Notes: generated from the sequence alone by a model not told the origin. Numbered from the stretch's first letter, positions 24,590 through 34,544 are shown. The stretch is DNA of 64,000 nucleotides from Euzebyella saccharophila (GCF_014855495.1 NZ_JACYFJ010000003.1:248001-312000), one strand, 5' to 3'. Translations and numbers: made by a program.

Positions 24590-26746
24590 ATGGAAAATCA
24601 CGAGCATCACAAGCACAATCATAGCAAAAGAAGTAAGGATTCCGCAAAGGAAAAGGCAGTAGATAAAAAGACCGAATTGAAAGATTCACTGGCCGAAAAA
24701 ACCGAGCATGGCCATACCAAAGCCATGGATAAGGAACACAAAATGAGCCATGACGACCATTCAGGCCATAATCCGAAACATGGGCAGATGGGTCATGACC
24801 ACCATAAGATGATGATCGCTGACTTTAGAAAACGTTTTTGGGTAACCTTGGTACTTACCATACCTATTCTATTTCTGTCGCCGATGATCCAGGAATTTTT
24901 CGGCTATGAATTTTTGCTGCCGGGCAATCCGTACATTCTATTTGCGCTATCGTCCATAGTGTATTTCTATGGTGGCTGGCCATTTTTAAAGGGGTTCTGG
25001 TCTGAGGTAAAAAAAGGTGCCCCGGGAATGATGACCCTGATTGCCATGGCTATAAGTGTGGCCTATTTTTACAGTTCGGCTACCGTTTTTGGTCTTGAAG
25101 GTGTTGATTTCTTTTGGGAACTGGCTACCCTTATAGCTATTATGCTCGTAGGCCATTGGATAGAGATGAAGAGTGTTCTGGGAGCTTCTAAAGCCTTACA
25201 GCTATTGGTTAGTATGATGCCCGCCGAAGCACACCTCGTAAAAGGCGATACGATAGAGGACATAGCACTGGAAGATTTATTGAAAGGTGATCTGATCCTG
25301 ATAAAACCAGGAGAGAAAGTTCCTGCGGACGGTATTATCGTAGAAGGTTCCAGTTATTTGAACGAATCGATGCTTACAGGAGAATCCAAACCTGTAAAAA
25401 AAGAACTGAACGACAAAGTGATAGGTGGTTCGGTAAACGGGAACAGTAGTTTAAAGGTCAAGGTGGAACATACCGGTAAGGATAGTTATCTAAATAAAGT
25501 GATAACCATGGTCGAGGAAGCCCAAAAAACAAAATCCAAAATGCAAAACCTTTCAGATAGGGCTGCCAAATGGCTTACCTATATTGCATTGGCGATTGGT
25601 TTTGGCACATTGGCTGTTTGGCTAGTATTGGGCTTCCCCTTTGTATATGCCTTGGAACGGATGGTTACGGTTATGGTCATTGCCTGTCCTCACGCACTGG
25701 GTCTTGCCATTCCATTGGTGGTAGCCATTTCCACAGCAGTTTCTGCACAGAACGGATTATTGATCCGCAACAGGACGGCATTTGAAGAATCCCGAAAAAT
25801 ATCCGCTCTGCTTTTTGACAAGACCGGAACGCTGACCAAAGGAGATTTTGGCGTTACCCGTATAGAATCGGTAGATAATAACTATTCCTCTGACGAAGTC
25901 CTACGGCTTGCCAGTGCCCTAGAACAAAGTTCCGAACACCCCATTGCAGTTGGCATTATCAAAAAAGTCAAAGAGGATAAGATAACAATCCCTAAACCTG
26001 AAAATTTTAATTCCATTACCGGAAAAGGTGTTGAAGCGACTGTAGAGGGCAAAAAGATAAAAGTGGTAAGCCCCGGTTATTTACGGGATGAAAAAATAAC
26101 CATTCCAGAAGATGCTTACAGCGATGCTGCGGAAACGGTGGTTTTTGTCCTTATCGATGGAAAATTGGTGGGATATATCGCCCTTGCCGATGAGATCAGA
26201 CCGGAATCCGCCGAAGCGATTAGAGTATTCAAAAAGAACAATATAAAAGTACTCATGGCAACAGGAGACAATGAAAAGACCGCAAAGGCAGTAAGTGAAA
26301 AACTGGGGCTTGACGGTTATTATGCCGAAGTTTTGCCCCACCAAAAAGTTGAAATCGTAGAGCAATTACAAAACAAAGAAGAATTTGTTGCCATGACCGG
26401 CGATGGGGTAAACGATGCACCTGCACTGGCAAAGGCCGATGTGGGAATCGCAGTTGGCTCGGGCACCGATGTTGCCGCAGAGACCGCCGATATTATTCTG
26501 GTCAACAGTAATCCGCAGGACATAGCCAACCTGATTTTATTCGGCAAGGCCACTTACAACAAAATGATCCAAAACCTGATTTGGGCAACCGGTTATAATG
26601 TTGTGGCTATTCCCTTAGCAGCTGGAGTCTTGTATTCTTCAGGATTTGTCCTAGGTCCGGCGGTCGGTGCTGTTTTTATGAGCCTGTCTACTATCATTGT
26701 GGCCATCAACGCTCAATTACTAAAGAGGAAAATTGCGAAGAAATAA
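24590..26746 (+). CDS. copB: P1B-type copper-transporting ATPase with CPH motif (CopB type)
   Basis: Copper exporter of 718 residues. The N-terminus (residues 1-75) is His-rich (HEHHKHNHSKRSK, HDDHSGHNPKHGQMGHDHH) instead of carrying an HMA domain. The intramembrane metal site is Cys366-Pro-His368 (VIACPHALGLAIPLV), the hallmark of the P1B-3/CopB class. The phosphorylated Asp is Asp410 in DKTGTLT, with TGES in the actuator domain, SSEHPIA for nucleotide binding and MTGDGVNDAPAL in the hinge. The last helices carry MSLSTIIVAINA, also a class signature. P1B-3 pumps export copper to the periplasm. This supports the copper theme of the whole run. Confidence 0.95.
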   Translation: MENHEHHKHNHSKRSKDSAKEKAVDKKTELKDSLAEKTEHGHTKAMDKEHKMSHDDHSGHNPKHGQMGHDHHKMMIADFRKRFWVTLVLTIPILFLSPMIQEFFGYEFLLPGNPYILFALSSIVYFYGGWPFLKGFWSEVKKGAPGMMTLIAMAISVAYFYSSATVFGLEGVDFFWELATLIAIMLVGHWIEMKSVLGASKALQLLVSMMPAEAHLVKGDTIEDIALEDLLKGDLILIKPGEKVPADGIIVEGSSYLNESMLTGESKPVKKELNDKVIGGSVNGNSSLKVKVEHTGKDSYLNKVITMVEEAQKTKSKMQNLSDRAAKWLTYIALAIGFGTLAVWLVLGFPFVYALERMVTVMVIACPHALGLAIPLVVAISTAVSAQNGLLIRNRTAFEESRKISALLFDKTGTLTKGDFGVTRIESVDNNYSSDEVLRLASALEQSSEHPIAVGIIKKVKEDKITIPKPENFNSITGKGVEATVEGKKIKVVSPGYLRDEKITIPEDAYSDAAETVVFVLIDGKLVGYIALADEIRPESAEAIRVFKKNNIKVLMATGDNEKTAKAVSEKLGLDGYYAEVLPHQKVEIVEQLQNKEEFVAMTGDGVNDAPALAKADVGIAVGSGTDVAAETADIILVNSNPQDIANLILFGKATYNKMIQNLIWATGYNVVAIPLAAGVLYSSGFVLGPAVGAVFMSLSTIIVAINAQLLKRKIAKK

Positions 26747-27961
26747 ATGGACAAGCCACAAAAACTTGGCAGGATATTTTTGATTCTGCTAAGTTTATTT
26801 GTCGTTATGCTAGGGTACGGGATACTGCTGCCCATACTCCCCTACTATACCGAAAGACTGGCATTAAAGGATAATTTAGATGCCGACCGGATTAACTTCC
26901 ATATCGGCATGTTGACCAGCATTTATCCGTTATTCCAACTCATATTCGTAATTGTATGGGGCAGACTTTCGGATAAGTATGGTCGTAAGCCCATAATTCT
27001 AGTGGGCCTTATCGGATTTATAGCAATGAACTTGCTGACCGGACTGGCCACTTCGCTTGCCATGCTCTATGCCGCCCGTATCTTAGGGGGAATATTCACT
27101 TCATCTGTCATCCCTGTAAGCAATGCCTATCTAAGTGATATAACCTCGCAAAAACGAAGAACCAAAATAATGGCATGGTCAGGTGTTGCAATTAGTTCTG
27201 GTGTTATTTTCGGCCCTGTTTTGGGCGGCCTCTTATCCCAGACCAATATACATTGGGAACTTTCTTTTTGGGTATTTCATTTTAACCGATTTTCGGTTCC
27301 ATTTCTCTTTGCAGCCGTATTAGGTTTTATCGTGTTGCTCGTAATTGTAAAATGGTTGAAGAATACAGCCGTTGCGACCAAGATCAGAGAAAAATCGACA
27401 AAATTCAGTTTCTCCTTTAGTCATTATTTTATGGTACTATTAGCACTGTCTTTTGTCATGCAATTTGTTGTGACCCTCTTTGAAACCGTATTTTCAATTT
27501 ATGGCAAGGATGAATTAGCGTTCAATAGTAATCAAGTCGGTATTGGCTTTATGCTTTGCGGTTCTGTGATGGCAGTCTTACAGCCTGTTTTTGCTACTTA
27601 TGGGGAAAAGATAATGACCTCGAAACAGCAAATCACGTTAGGCTTATTGATAACAGGGGTATCGCTCGTAGTATTCCCCTTTTTACAAAATGAGCTATCT
27701 GTATATGGCATGATAATACTATTTGCCAGTGGCGGTGCCATGGTAACCCCAAACCTGCTTTCGGCGGTCTCTATGTTATCCAAGGAAGATACGGGAAGTA
27801 ATATTTCCATTCAAAGCTCCACGAACAGTATCGGACAGATTTTGGGACCTGTGTTGGGAACATGGTTGTTGGCAGGTGGCTTTTATTATCCCTTTATAAT
27901 TGCAGGATTAGTCGTTTTGGTTGCAATAGGATTGGTTTATTATCTACAACCAAAAAATTAG
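26747..27961 (+). CDS. MFS transporter (drug or metal-chelate efflux type)
   Basis: A 404-residue major facilitator with 12 predicted membrane helices. The loop 2-3 motif GRLSDKYGRKPIILVG (about residues 65-80) and motif C in helix 5 (SGVIFGPVLGGLL) mark the drug/H+ antiporter branch. Charged residues are few within the membrane. The ATG follows the TAA of the copper ATPase without any gap, so translation is coupled. The substrate is unknown; it is the last gene in the run, and its product could export a copper ligand or fermentation product. Confidence 0.85.
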   Translation: MDKPQKLGRIFLILLSLFVVMLGYGILLPILPYYTERLALKDNLDADRINFHIGMLTSIYPLFQLIFVIVWGRLSDKYGRKPIILVGLIGFIAMNLLTGLATSLAMLYAARILGGIFTSSVIPVSNAYLSDITSQKRRTKIMAWSGVAISSGVIFGPVLGGLLSQTNIHWELSFWVFHFNRFSVPFLFAAVLGFIVLLVIVKWLKNTAVATKIREKSTKFSFSFSHYFMVLLALSFVMQFVVTLFETVFSIYGKDELAFNSNQVGIGFMLCGSVMAVLQPVFATYGEKIMTSKQQITLGLLITGVSLVVFPFLQNELSVYGMIILFASGGAMVTPNLLSAVSMLSKEDTGSNISIQSSTNSIGQILGPVLGTWLLAGGFYYPFIIAGLVVLVAIGLVYYLQPKN

Positions 27962-28287
27962 GGATTCTTATTATTGTGATAAAAAAGTAACTTTATTTTA
28001 TATGGGATATGAAAAAGGAATAATATGTTTATTGGTCTTGTAAAGTTAAGTTGTTTACTAGATTAATATTTTAAAATCGAACAAATAACGAACTAATTTA
28101 AAAGATTAAATTTTTAAAATATTTAAAATCAATTATTTATCATCGTTAAGATGATACACAGAACGTATATCACACCATGAAAGAATAGCTTTGTACTCAG
28201 AATACTTAATTGAGGTCGCTTTAAGCGGCCTTTTTTGATGGTCTGAAATATGAAAGCTGAAAGTTAGGTGCCATTTATCAACTATTG
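27962..28287. other. Intergenic region at the right end of the copper island
   Basis: A 326-base gap with no credible coding sequence, very A+T-rich between 28010 and 28140. It holds a short inverted repeat (ATCATC at 28139 and GATGAT at 28150), a TAGCTTTG element at 28186-28193 that fits the Bacteroidota -7 consensus, and a hairpin with a T run at 28214-28236. It separates the long run from a transporter of a different theme. No direct repeat or tRNA that would mark an integration site is visible. Confidence 0.55.
28214..28236 (+). terminator. Rho-independent terminator between the MFS gene and the BASS-family gene
   Basis: GGTCGC pairs with GCGGCC (one G-U) across a short TTTAA loop, followed by six T at 28231-28236. 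It is about 250 bases past the MFS stop and 50 bases before the next start, so it could end the long transcript or attenuate the next gene. Confidence 0.65.
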
Positions 28288-29250
28288 ATGCGATTGAAAA
28301 TAGATTATTTTGTAACGGGTATCTTGTTGGTCATACTATTGGCCTATCTTTTTCCACATGTGATAACTGGGGGTACAGTTGAACTTTTAAATACTGTAAG
28401 TAGCATTGGAATTTCTTTAATTTTCTTCTTTTACGGACTAAAACTAAGTCCTGATAAATTAAAGTCTGGGTTAGGTAATTTTAAGTTACATCTCTTAATT
28501 CAGGGTGCAACCTTTCTACTGTTTCCGGTATTAGTGCTGTTCTTTAGACCATTAATAACTACAGAGGAGCAAGAAACCCTATGGCTAGCCTTCTTCTTTT
28601 TGGCCGCCCTACCCTCTACGGTAAGCTCGAGTGTTGTAATGGTCTCCTTGGCCAAAGGAAATATTCCTGCTGCTATTTTTAACGCCAGTATTTCAGGTAT
28701 TATTGGAGTTCTGGTCACTCCTTTATGGATGGGATTTTTTTGGGATAATTCTGAAATCAATTTTAATCTAAAGGAAATATATATCAATCTCCTCCTTCAG
28801 GTTTTGGTTCCGGTATTTGTGGGGATGTCACTTCAACGGTTTTTCGGCGCCATTGTACAGCAAAATTCCAGTAAACTCGCCACCTTCGATAAAGCGGTCA
28901 TCCTACTGATAATCTATAAAAGCTATGTAAAATCGTTCAATGAAGATTTATTTGGAAATATTTCTTGGATGGACTTAGCACTACTCTTGGTGGGGGCAGG
29001 CATTTTATTCGTTGTAGTTTATTATTTGCTACAATTTATTTCAAAATTCCTGGGCTTCTCAATGGAAGACAGAATCACCGCACAATTTTGTGGCACGAAA
29101 AAGTCATTAGTACACGGTACCGTGTTTTCAAAAATTCTATTTGGCAGTATGGCCATACAGGGAATTATATTATTGCCCTTAATGGTGTTTCATATTATGC
29201 AAATGATTGTTATTAGTGCAATTGCAAATACATACGACAGAAGAAATTAA
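28288..29250 (+). CDS. Bile acid:sodium symporter (BASS) family protein
   Basis: A 320-residue membrane protein with about nine helices of the SBF-like family (YfeH/Rch1-type), known by KIDYFVTGILLVILLAYLFP at the N-terminus, FFYGLKLSPDKLKSGL, FLAALPSTVSSSVVMVSLAKGN in the fourth helix and, near residue 270, the conserved AQFCGTKKSLVHGT. I prefer the ATG at 28288 to the TTG immediately before it. The substrate is unknown; relatives in fungi and bacteria affect calcium, pantoate or organic anion transport. It forms a single-gene unit, followed by a strong terminator. Confidence 0.85.
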   Translation: MRLKIDYFVTGILLVILLAYLFPHVITGGTVELLNTVSSIGISLIFFFYGLKLSPDKLKSGLGNFKLHLLIQGATFLLFPVLVLFFRPLITTEEQETLWLAFFFLAALPSTVSSSVVMVSLAKGNIPAAIFNASISGIIGVLVTPLWMGFFWDNSEINFNLKEIYINLLLQVLVPVFVGMSLQRFFGAIVQQNSSKLATFDKAVILLIIYKSYVKSFNEDLFGNISWMDLALLLVGAGILFVVVYYLLQFISKFLGFSMEDRITAQFCGTKKSLVHGTVFSKILFGSMAIQGIILLPLMVFHIMQMIVISAIANTYDRRN

Positions 29251-29278
29251 AACAATCCTTAATAAGCAATATACTTAG

Positions 29279-29306
29279 AAAAAGCGGCTCAATGAGCCGC
29301 TTTTTA
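29279..29306 (+). terminator. Strong rho-independent terminator of the BASS-family gene
   Basis: AAAGCGGCTC and GAGCCGCTTT pair over an AAT loop, and T residues follow. It starts about 30 bases after the stop codon. Confidence 0.9.
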
Positions 29307-29471
29307 CCACTACTAACTAATAAAACCTAAAACAACCAAATACTATACTAATAGGTGGTTAGTGTAAAAGCATAGAGCTATATGATCAAAACTGTTGTAT
29401 ATATTTTGGGGTATATACGAACTGTTTGCAAATTGGTTTTAAAAAAGATGATTTTTTTTAGTAAGCATAAT

Positions 29472-29497
29472 AAAAAAGAGGCCTAAAAGACCTCTTT
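29472..29497 (-). terminator. Terminator of the giant secreted protein gene
   Basis: On the minus strand AAAGAGG pairs with CCTCTTT over a nine-base loop and runs into T residues, 19 bases past the stop. Confidence 0.8.
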
Positions 29498-29515
29498 AAT
29501 TAGATAGTAAAAAAT

Positions 29516-32500
29516 TTAACGTTGTATTATCAAAGTGCGGGAATAACTCGTACCCTTTTTATCTATTACTTTTAAAAGATATTGACCTTTGGAATACTGG
29601 CTGACCTCTATGCCGTACGAATCTTCATTTTTTACCTCCTTGGGAGCGTACGATTGAAGTAACCTTCCAGACATATCAAAGAGATAAATAGCCGTTAATA
29701 TAGTTGGTTTATCAAAACTAATGTTGGTACTAACAGAGGCTTGGTTGGGATACAGTAGCATTTCATTCACTGAAGCAGTTAAATTGGTCTGTTTCAATTC
29801 GGAACTTTCAGCTATCGTAGATAATCCATTTAAAGAACCACGAATTATCTCAATACCATTGATGACCGGATGGCGCTGTCCACCTACCTCGTCACGTGAA
29901 TCAAAATCTATATTCAATTCTCCATCGGTTACCGTTACCGTATGGGTCTTGACCAACATGGCCTCTGCACCAACTTCTGCATAAATATCCAGGTCATTTT
30001 CTACTAGATTGCTTTCCAAGCTTACATCAAAGACACGTAAACCTGTACCACCGGTTCCACCACCTGTTGCCCCGAACCAAAGTTCCGCAAAATGAAGTTT
30101 GACGGTATATTCACCATCCGGTACCGGTATAGTATACCCCATCTGCTGTGAACGGCTAAACCTAAAGGTCTGGTAAGGTTCGGGCAAGCCTGTTTGAGGG
30201 CGGTCTAAAGTCCTGCCAGTATCGTAGTATTGGTCATCCGCGAAGGTCTCATTATTGTAGGTAGTTGAAGTTCCACCTGTATTGATCCGGAGGGCAAAAT
30301 CTTGTGTATTATCACAATCTTCGGTTTTTCCGGCATCGTTGATTTCCCACCCATAGGCATCGATAAGATGCTGTCTGGCCTCTTCGGCATCGCAATATTG
30401 GTTTTTGGGGGCATCCAAGGTAACCCCGTTTTGCAACGAGGCTAGCTGGCTCCATCCTATTAGTATATTGTCATAATTCTCGTTGGAAAGACCAGAGTTT
30501 TCGAACATAACTTCCATATTTGCCACGTTCGATATATCCCAATCCCCGATATCTTGGTTAAAAGAACCTGCAAAGAAGAACATGGCGGACATATCCGTCA
30601 CGTTCGAAACATTCCATCCCTCAATATTCTGGTTAAAAGACCTGGCGACCCAGAACATGCGCGTCATATCGCTTACGCTGGAAACGTCCCATCTCCCTAT
30701 ATCTTGGTTAAAAGCATCGGCACTGAAGAACATATAGCTCATATCAATCACGTTGGAAACGTTCCAATCGCTGAATGCCGGTGTGCCAATTAGATTATCA
30801 CAATCGCCGAACATTCCGTTCATCGATGTCACCCGTGAAAGATCGGGTACGTCGGTGGCCACTACGTCAAGTGAGGCGCAATCAAAAAAAGCATTTTGCA
30901 TGCTACTCCATTCGATATCGCCCCATTGTTCGACAGTAAGTAGCTTTAAACCGTCGGTCTCAACATACTTATCAGCAGGAAAAACATTTAAATCAATCCT
31001 TGGGAAATCACCGTTTATTGATACCGTATAGATACCGGGAGCTTTATAGGTATGGGTAATATCTCCTGTCACATTTTCAGAAGTGGATCCATCACCCCAA
31101 TCTACATAATAATTATAGGTTTCCCCAGAATAAGTAGTTATGGTAATCTGGTTGTCTTCCGAAATTCCAAAATTATCGGTTTTCCAAGTGGTTACAAAGG
31201 GTCGTTCTTCTGGTTCGATAACTTGACCTAAAATTTCAATGGCATTGATCACCGGGTGGCGTTCTCCGCCAACTTGATCCCTTGAATCAAAATCAATATT
31301 CAACTCGCCATCGGTTACAGTTACTGTGTACGATTTTTTAAGTATGGCATCCGCCCCAACCTCAGCAAAGATGTCCAAATTATCTTCTGATAAAATTCCT
31401 TCAATATTTACATCAAAAATTCGGCTACCTACTCCACCTGGCCCCCCGTCAGTGGCCCCAAACCATAATTCTGCGAAATAAAGGTTAACCGTATACTCGC
31501 CATCGTCCAAAGGAATGTTATAGCTCATCTGTTGGGAGCGGCTGTACCTAAAACTGCGATAAGGATCTGGCAAACCTGTTTGCGGCCTATAAAGCGTACT
31601 GCCCGTATCAAAGTAGTTATCGGCTTCAAAAGCTTCACCGTTATAGGTTGCTGATGTACCGCCTGTGTTGATACGGAAAGCGAAATCGTTGGGTTTTGAG
31701 CAAGGGTTTTGTGTTCCTATTTCAAAAGTCTTAATGCTATCAGCATTATTTGTGCGATCTTCACAACTAATTTCATAAATACCATGAGTAAGATTTCTTG
31801 CTATAAAATAATCATGCTCATCATCATATACCCAAATCTCGTCTAAATTAGACGCATACCTAGAATTATTTCCTGCTGCATCTAAAAGTATTGCATAACC
31901 ATCAGCCGCATCACATGATGAAGCACTATAGGTTTCAATAGAAATAGCGTCACAATGGTTAACAATCTCATAGTTTATTGTCAATGAATTGCCTTCCAAC
32001 CCTCCTTCATTTATTTCTGAAAATGGTGTTGCTGTTATCTTATGAATGCCAAAATCTGCTCCTTCGTTCCAAATTGGTTCTGAATTATCTAAGTTGCGGG
32101 ATATTGTTTTAGTACCTAAAGGTCCTTCTAACTCATAACGTATACTTTTAACATTATTAGATACCACCGCTTCAAATCCTGCAAAAAATGCACCATCTTG
32201 AAACTGGTAAAGCTTGTCACCATCATAAAGCCCGCCTACTAAATTTGGCGCACTACCGCTAGACCTATAATACGCAAAACCTTCTATGGCCATATCTTGA
32301 ATCGGTGGTACCACATCAACGGCCACGATATCAAAATTCATATCGTTTTCATCATCCATTACTGTAAGCCTAAATACATAATTACCTTCTGCCAAGTTTG
32401 AAACCAACAACTGACCATCTCTAGGGTTATCTAACACCGCCTGGTTGGGTCCACTAACTTGCGACCATTGGTATACCACAAAACCACCATCGGGGTCATT

Positions 32501-34336
32501 GCCCGCTCCGTTCAACATTAAAGAATCTGTGGTTAGTTCCCATTGTAGATCGTCACCTGCATTTGCCGTTGGTGGTAACATGGAATTGGTTGCCAGCGGT
32601 AACGACAGTGTTTGGTCAATAATCGTATTGCTATGGGTAATAGGCCTTCCTCCAGCTACAATAAGCTCATTATCAAAAGCCTGCACTGCAGCCTCCTCTA
32701 AACCGTTCCCGGGAAGCTTACAAATTTCCGACCATGAATTTGTGGCTGCATCATATTCCGAAATATCAGGAATCACAACCCCGTTCTGAACACCACCGCT
32801 AATAAGTATCTTTCCATTGTGCCAAGTGGTTGCCGCTTTAAAATGAGATCGAGGTCTGGCTAAATCTGCTAAACGGGTCCATTGATCGGTAGTTGGATTA
32901 TAAGCATGTACGAACTTGGTATCATAACGGGGACCGTCATGCCCTACCTGACCTCCAATGGCATAAATGAGTCCATTCAAAGCAATACCGCTATGGTGAT
33001 TTCGCGGTTCTGGCATTGGGGCCAGAGATGACCAACCAGCTTCCTCATTCTTTAAATCCAATACTAAATGATCTCCAACAACTGTTTGCCTATCCGGTAA
33101 TAAACCCCCAAAGTGATATATCTTATCTCCTAAAAGAGCCGTGGCTCCGGACCCCATATCCCTTGGTAATTCGGGTCCCATTCTCCAAGAATCGGTAAGC
33201 ACATTGTATATCTGAACCACATTTGTGGCAACACCGGGGTTATCTCCTGCAAAACCACCAATTAACCAAATTTCATCCCCTGTAGCAACCGCAGCTGTAT
33301 GCGTCACTGGTAATGGCATTGATGCACCAATTTGCCATGAATCGTTCGGTACATTATAAATCTCCGTTTCTGGAACTACTTTTATTCCTCTTTTAAAACC
33401 TCCTAGAACATATAGTTTATCTCCAATTTTTTGACTAACTCCTTCAAATCTTTCGATATGCGAGTCCGCCATTTCAGTCCATTCGCAACTAGCTTGAGTA
33501 ATGGTCCATATGAAGGACTGTGATTTTGAACCTACCCCTTGTTGCGAAACGGTAACCGTTACGTCGTGTATTCCATTTTTATTTTCCCCACCTGCGAGAG
33601 CCAATTCTGTAATGGTTCCAGTTAAATTTCCTGAAGAATCAATTGTAATACCATCGGGTTGACCAGAAATTGAATAAGTATAATTCTGGGTCGGGTCTCC
33701 ACCGGAAACTATAACTTGATCATTAACAACATCATTCACGTCATCAATTTTATTAGAAATAGGCTGCAAATTCAATTCTTGATCTTGAGTTTGCTCACCC
33801 AGTACTTCAATAGCGTTGATCACCGGGTGGCGTTCGCCGCCCACTTGATCCCTTGAATCAAAATGAATGTTTAAAGTACCATCGGTCACGGTAATCGCAT
33901 AAGTCTTTACCAACATGGTCTCTGCCCCTACCTCTGCAAAGATATCAAGGTTGTCCTCGGCCAATTGCCCTTCAAGGCTTACGTCAAAGACGCGCTTGCC
34001 GGCACCGCCCTCTCCACCGCCGGTGGCCCCGAACCAGAGTTCGGAAAAATGGAGGTTAACAGTATATTGACCATTGGGAACGGGTACATTATAGGTCATC
34101 TGTTGCGATCTGCTGAACCTAAACGAGCTATAAGGTTCCGGAAGGCCTGCTTGAGGTCTATTTAAAGTACTACCCGCGTCAAAAGCGAAATCGTTGGAAA
34201 ATTTTTTTCCAAAATAGGTAGTTTCATTACCTCCTGAGTTAATACGCACTTCATAATTATTAGTCTCAGGTTGTTGTGCTCTTAGACCAAAAAAGAAAAT
34301 AAAGAGAAATAGAACATTGAGTAGTTTGGTTTTCAT
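29516..34336 (-). CDS. Giant secreted malectin/kelch/PKD/BspA-repeat protein with type IX sorting domain
   Basis: A 1606-residue extracellular protein. It has a signal peptide (MKTKLLNVLFLFIFFFGLRAQ), a malectin-like domain (about 27-182), a short cadherin-like stretch (190-280), kelch repeats (about 282-565, with VLGGF, IWLIGGF, IYHFGG, IYAIGG and ISGGV blades), a PKD-like domain (about 590-680), a second malectin domain (about 885-1045), a PKD domain with WGDGSTSENV (about 1055-1130), BspA-type DUF285 repeats (about 1145-1285, WNVSNVTDMSAMF units), a third malectin domain (about 1345-1500) and a type A C-terminal sorting domain (about 1525-1606). Malectin folds bind glycans and kelch propellers bind ligands or glycans, so surface attachment or polysaccharide binding is inferred. 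It is a single-gene unit. Confidence 0.92.
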   Translation of the reverse strand: MKTKLLNVLFLFIFFFGLRAQQPETNNYEVRINSGGNETTYFGKKFSNDFAFDAGSTLNRPQAGLPEPYSSFRFSRSQQMTYNVPVPNGQYTVNLHFSELWFGATGGGEGGAGKRVFDVSLEGQLAEDNLDIFAEVGAETMLVKTYAITVTDGTLNIHFDSRDQVGGERHPVINAIEVLGEQTQDQELNLQPISNKIDDVNDVVNDQVIVSGGDPTQNYTYSISGQPDGITIDSSGNLTGTITELALAGGENKNGIHDVTVTVSQQGVGSKSQSFIWTITQASCEWTEMADSHIERFEGVSQKIGDKLYVLGGFKRGIKVVPETEIYNVPNDSWQIGASMPLPVTHTAAVATGDEIWLIGGFAGDNPGVATNVVQIYNVLTDSWRMGPELPRDMGSGATALLGDKIYHFGGLLPDRQTVVGDHLVLDLKNEEAGWSSLAPMPEPRNHHSGIALNGLIYAIGGQVGHDGPRYDTKFVHAYNPTTDQWTRLADLARPRSHFKAATTWHNGKILISGGVQNGVVIPDISEYDAATNSWSEICKLPGNGLEEAAVQAFDNELIVAGGRPITHSNTIIDQTLSLPLATNSMLPPTANAGDDLQWELTTDSLMLNGAGNDPDGGFVVYQWSQVSGPNQAVLDNPRDGQLLVSNLAEGNYVFRLTVMDDENDMNFDIVAVDVVPPIQDMAIEGFAYYRSSGSAPNLVGGLYDGDKLYQFQDGAFFAGFEAVVSNNVKSIRYELEGPLGTKTISRNLDNSEPIWNEGADFGIHKITATPFSEINEGGLEGNSLTINYEIVNHCDAISIETYSASSCDAADGYAILLDAAGNNSRYASNLDEIWVYDDEHDYFIARNLTHGIYEISCEDRTNNADSIKTFEIGTQNPCSKPNDFAFRINTGGTSATYNGEAFEADNYFDTGSTLYRPQTGLPDPYRSFRYSRSQQMSYNIPLDDGEYTVNLYFAELWFGATDGGPGGVGSRIFDVNIEGILSEDNLDIFAEVGADAILKKSYTVTVTDGELNIDFDSRDQVGGERHPVINAIEILGQVIEPEERPFVTTWKTDNFGISEDNQITITTYSGETYNYYVDWGDGSTSENVTGDITHTYKAPGIYTVSINGDFPRIDLNVFPADKYVETDGLKLLTVEQWGDIEWSSMQNAFFDCASLDVVATDVPDLSRVTSMNGMFGDCDNLIGTPAFSDWNVSNVIDMSYMFFSADAFNQDIGRWDVSSVSDMTRMFWVARSFNQNIEGWNVSNVTDMSAMFFFAGSFNQDIGDWDISNVANMEVMFENSGLSNENYDNILIGWSQLASLQNGVTLDAPKNQYCDAEEARQHLIDAYGWEINDAGKTEDCDNTQDFALRINTGGTSTTYNNETFADDQYYDTGRTLDRPQTGLPEPYQTFRFSRSQQMGYTIPVPDGEYTVKLHFAELWFGATGGGTGGTGLRVFDVSLESNLVENDLDIYAEVGAEAMLVKTHTVTVTDGELNIDFDSRDEVGGQRHPVINGIEIIRGSLNGLSTIAESSELKQTNLTASVNEMLLYPNQASVSTNISFDKPTILTAIYLFDMSGRLLQSYAPKEVKNEDSYGIEVSQYSKGQYLLKVIDKKGTSYSRTLIIQR

Positions 34337-34490
34337 AAAGTGTTAGCTTGGTGTTTATTTGACATCTAAAGTAATGACATTAAATAATTTACAAGCGTTA
34401 GGTCGATGAAATAGAAATTGACTCGACAAACTGTTTTTTTAAACCAATTACAGTAAATCTTTATTTATACTTACATTATCAGGTTAAAGC

Positions 34491-34525
34491 AAAAAAAATC
34501 CGGTTTCGTTTCGAAACCGGATTTT
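34491..34525 (-). terminator. Very stable terminator of the beta-propeller lipoprotein gene
   Basis: AATCCGGTTTCG and CGAAACCGGATT form a perfect 12-base-pair stem around a three-base loop; on the minus strand eight T follow. It is 20 bases past the stop. Confidence 0.93.
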
Positions 34526-34544
34526 CAATTATTAAGTGTCTACC

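Noticed and set aside
29800-34250. Long near-identical DNA repeats that could suggest an array or mobile repeat
   Set aside because: They are the three malectin-domain coding copies of one open reading frame, in frame and separated by other domains, so neither CRISPR nor transposon.
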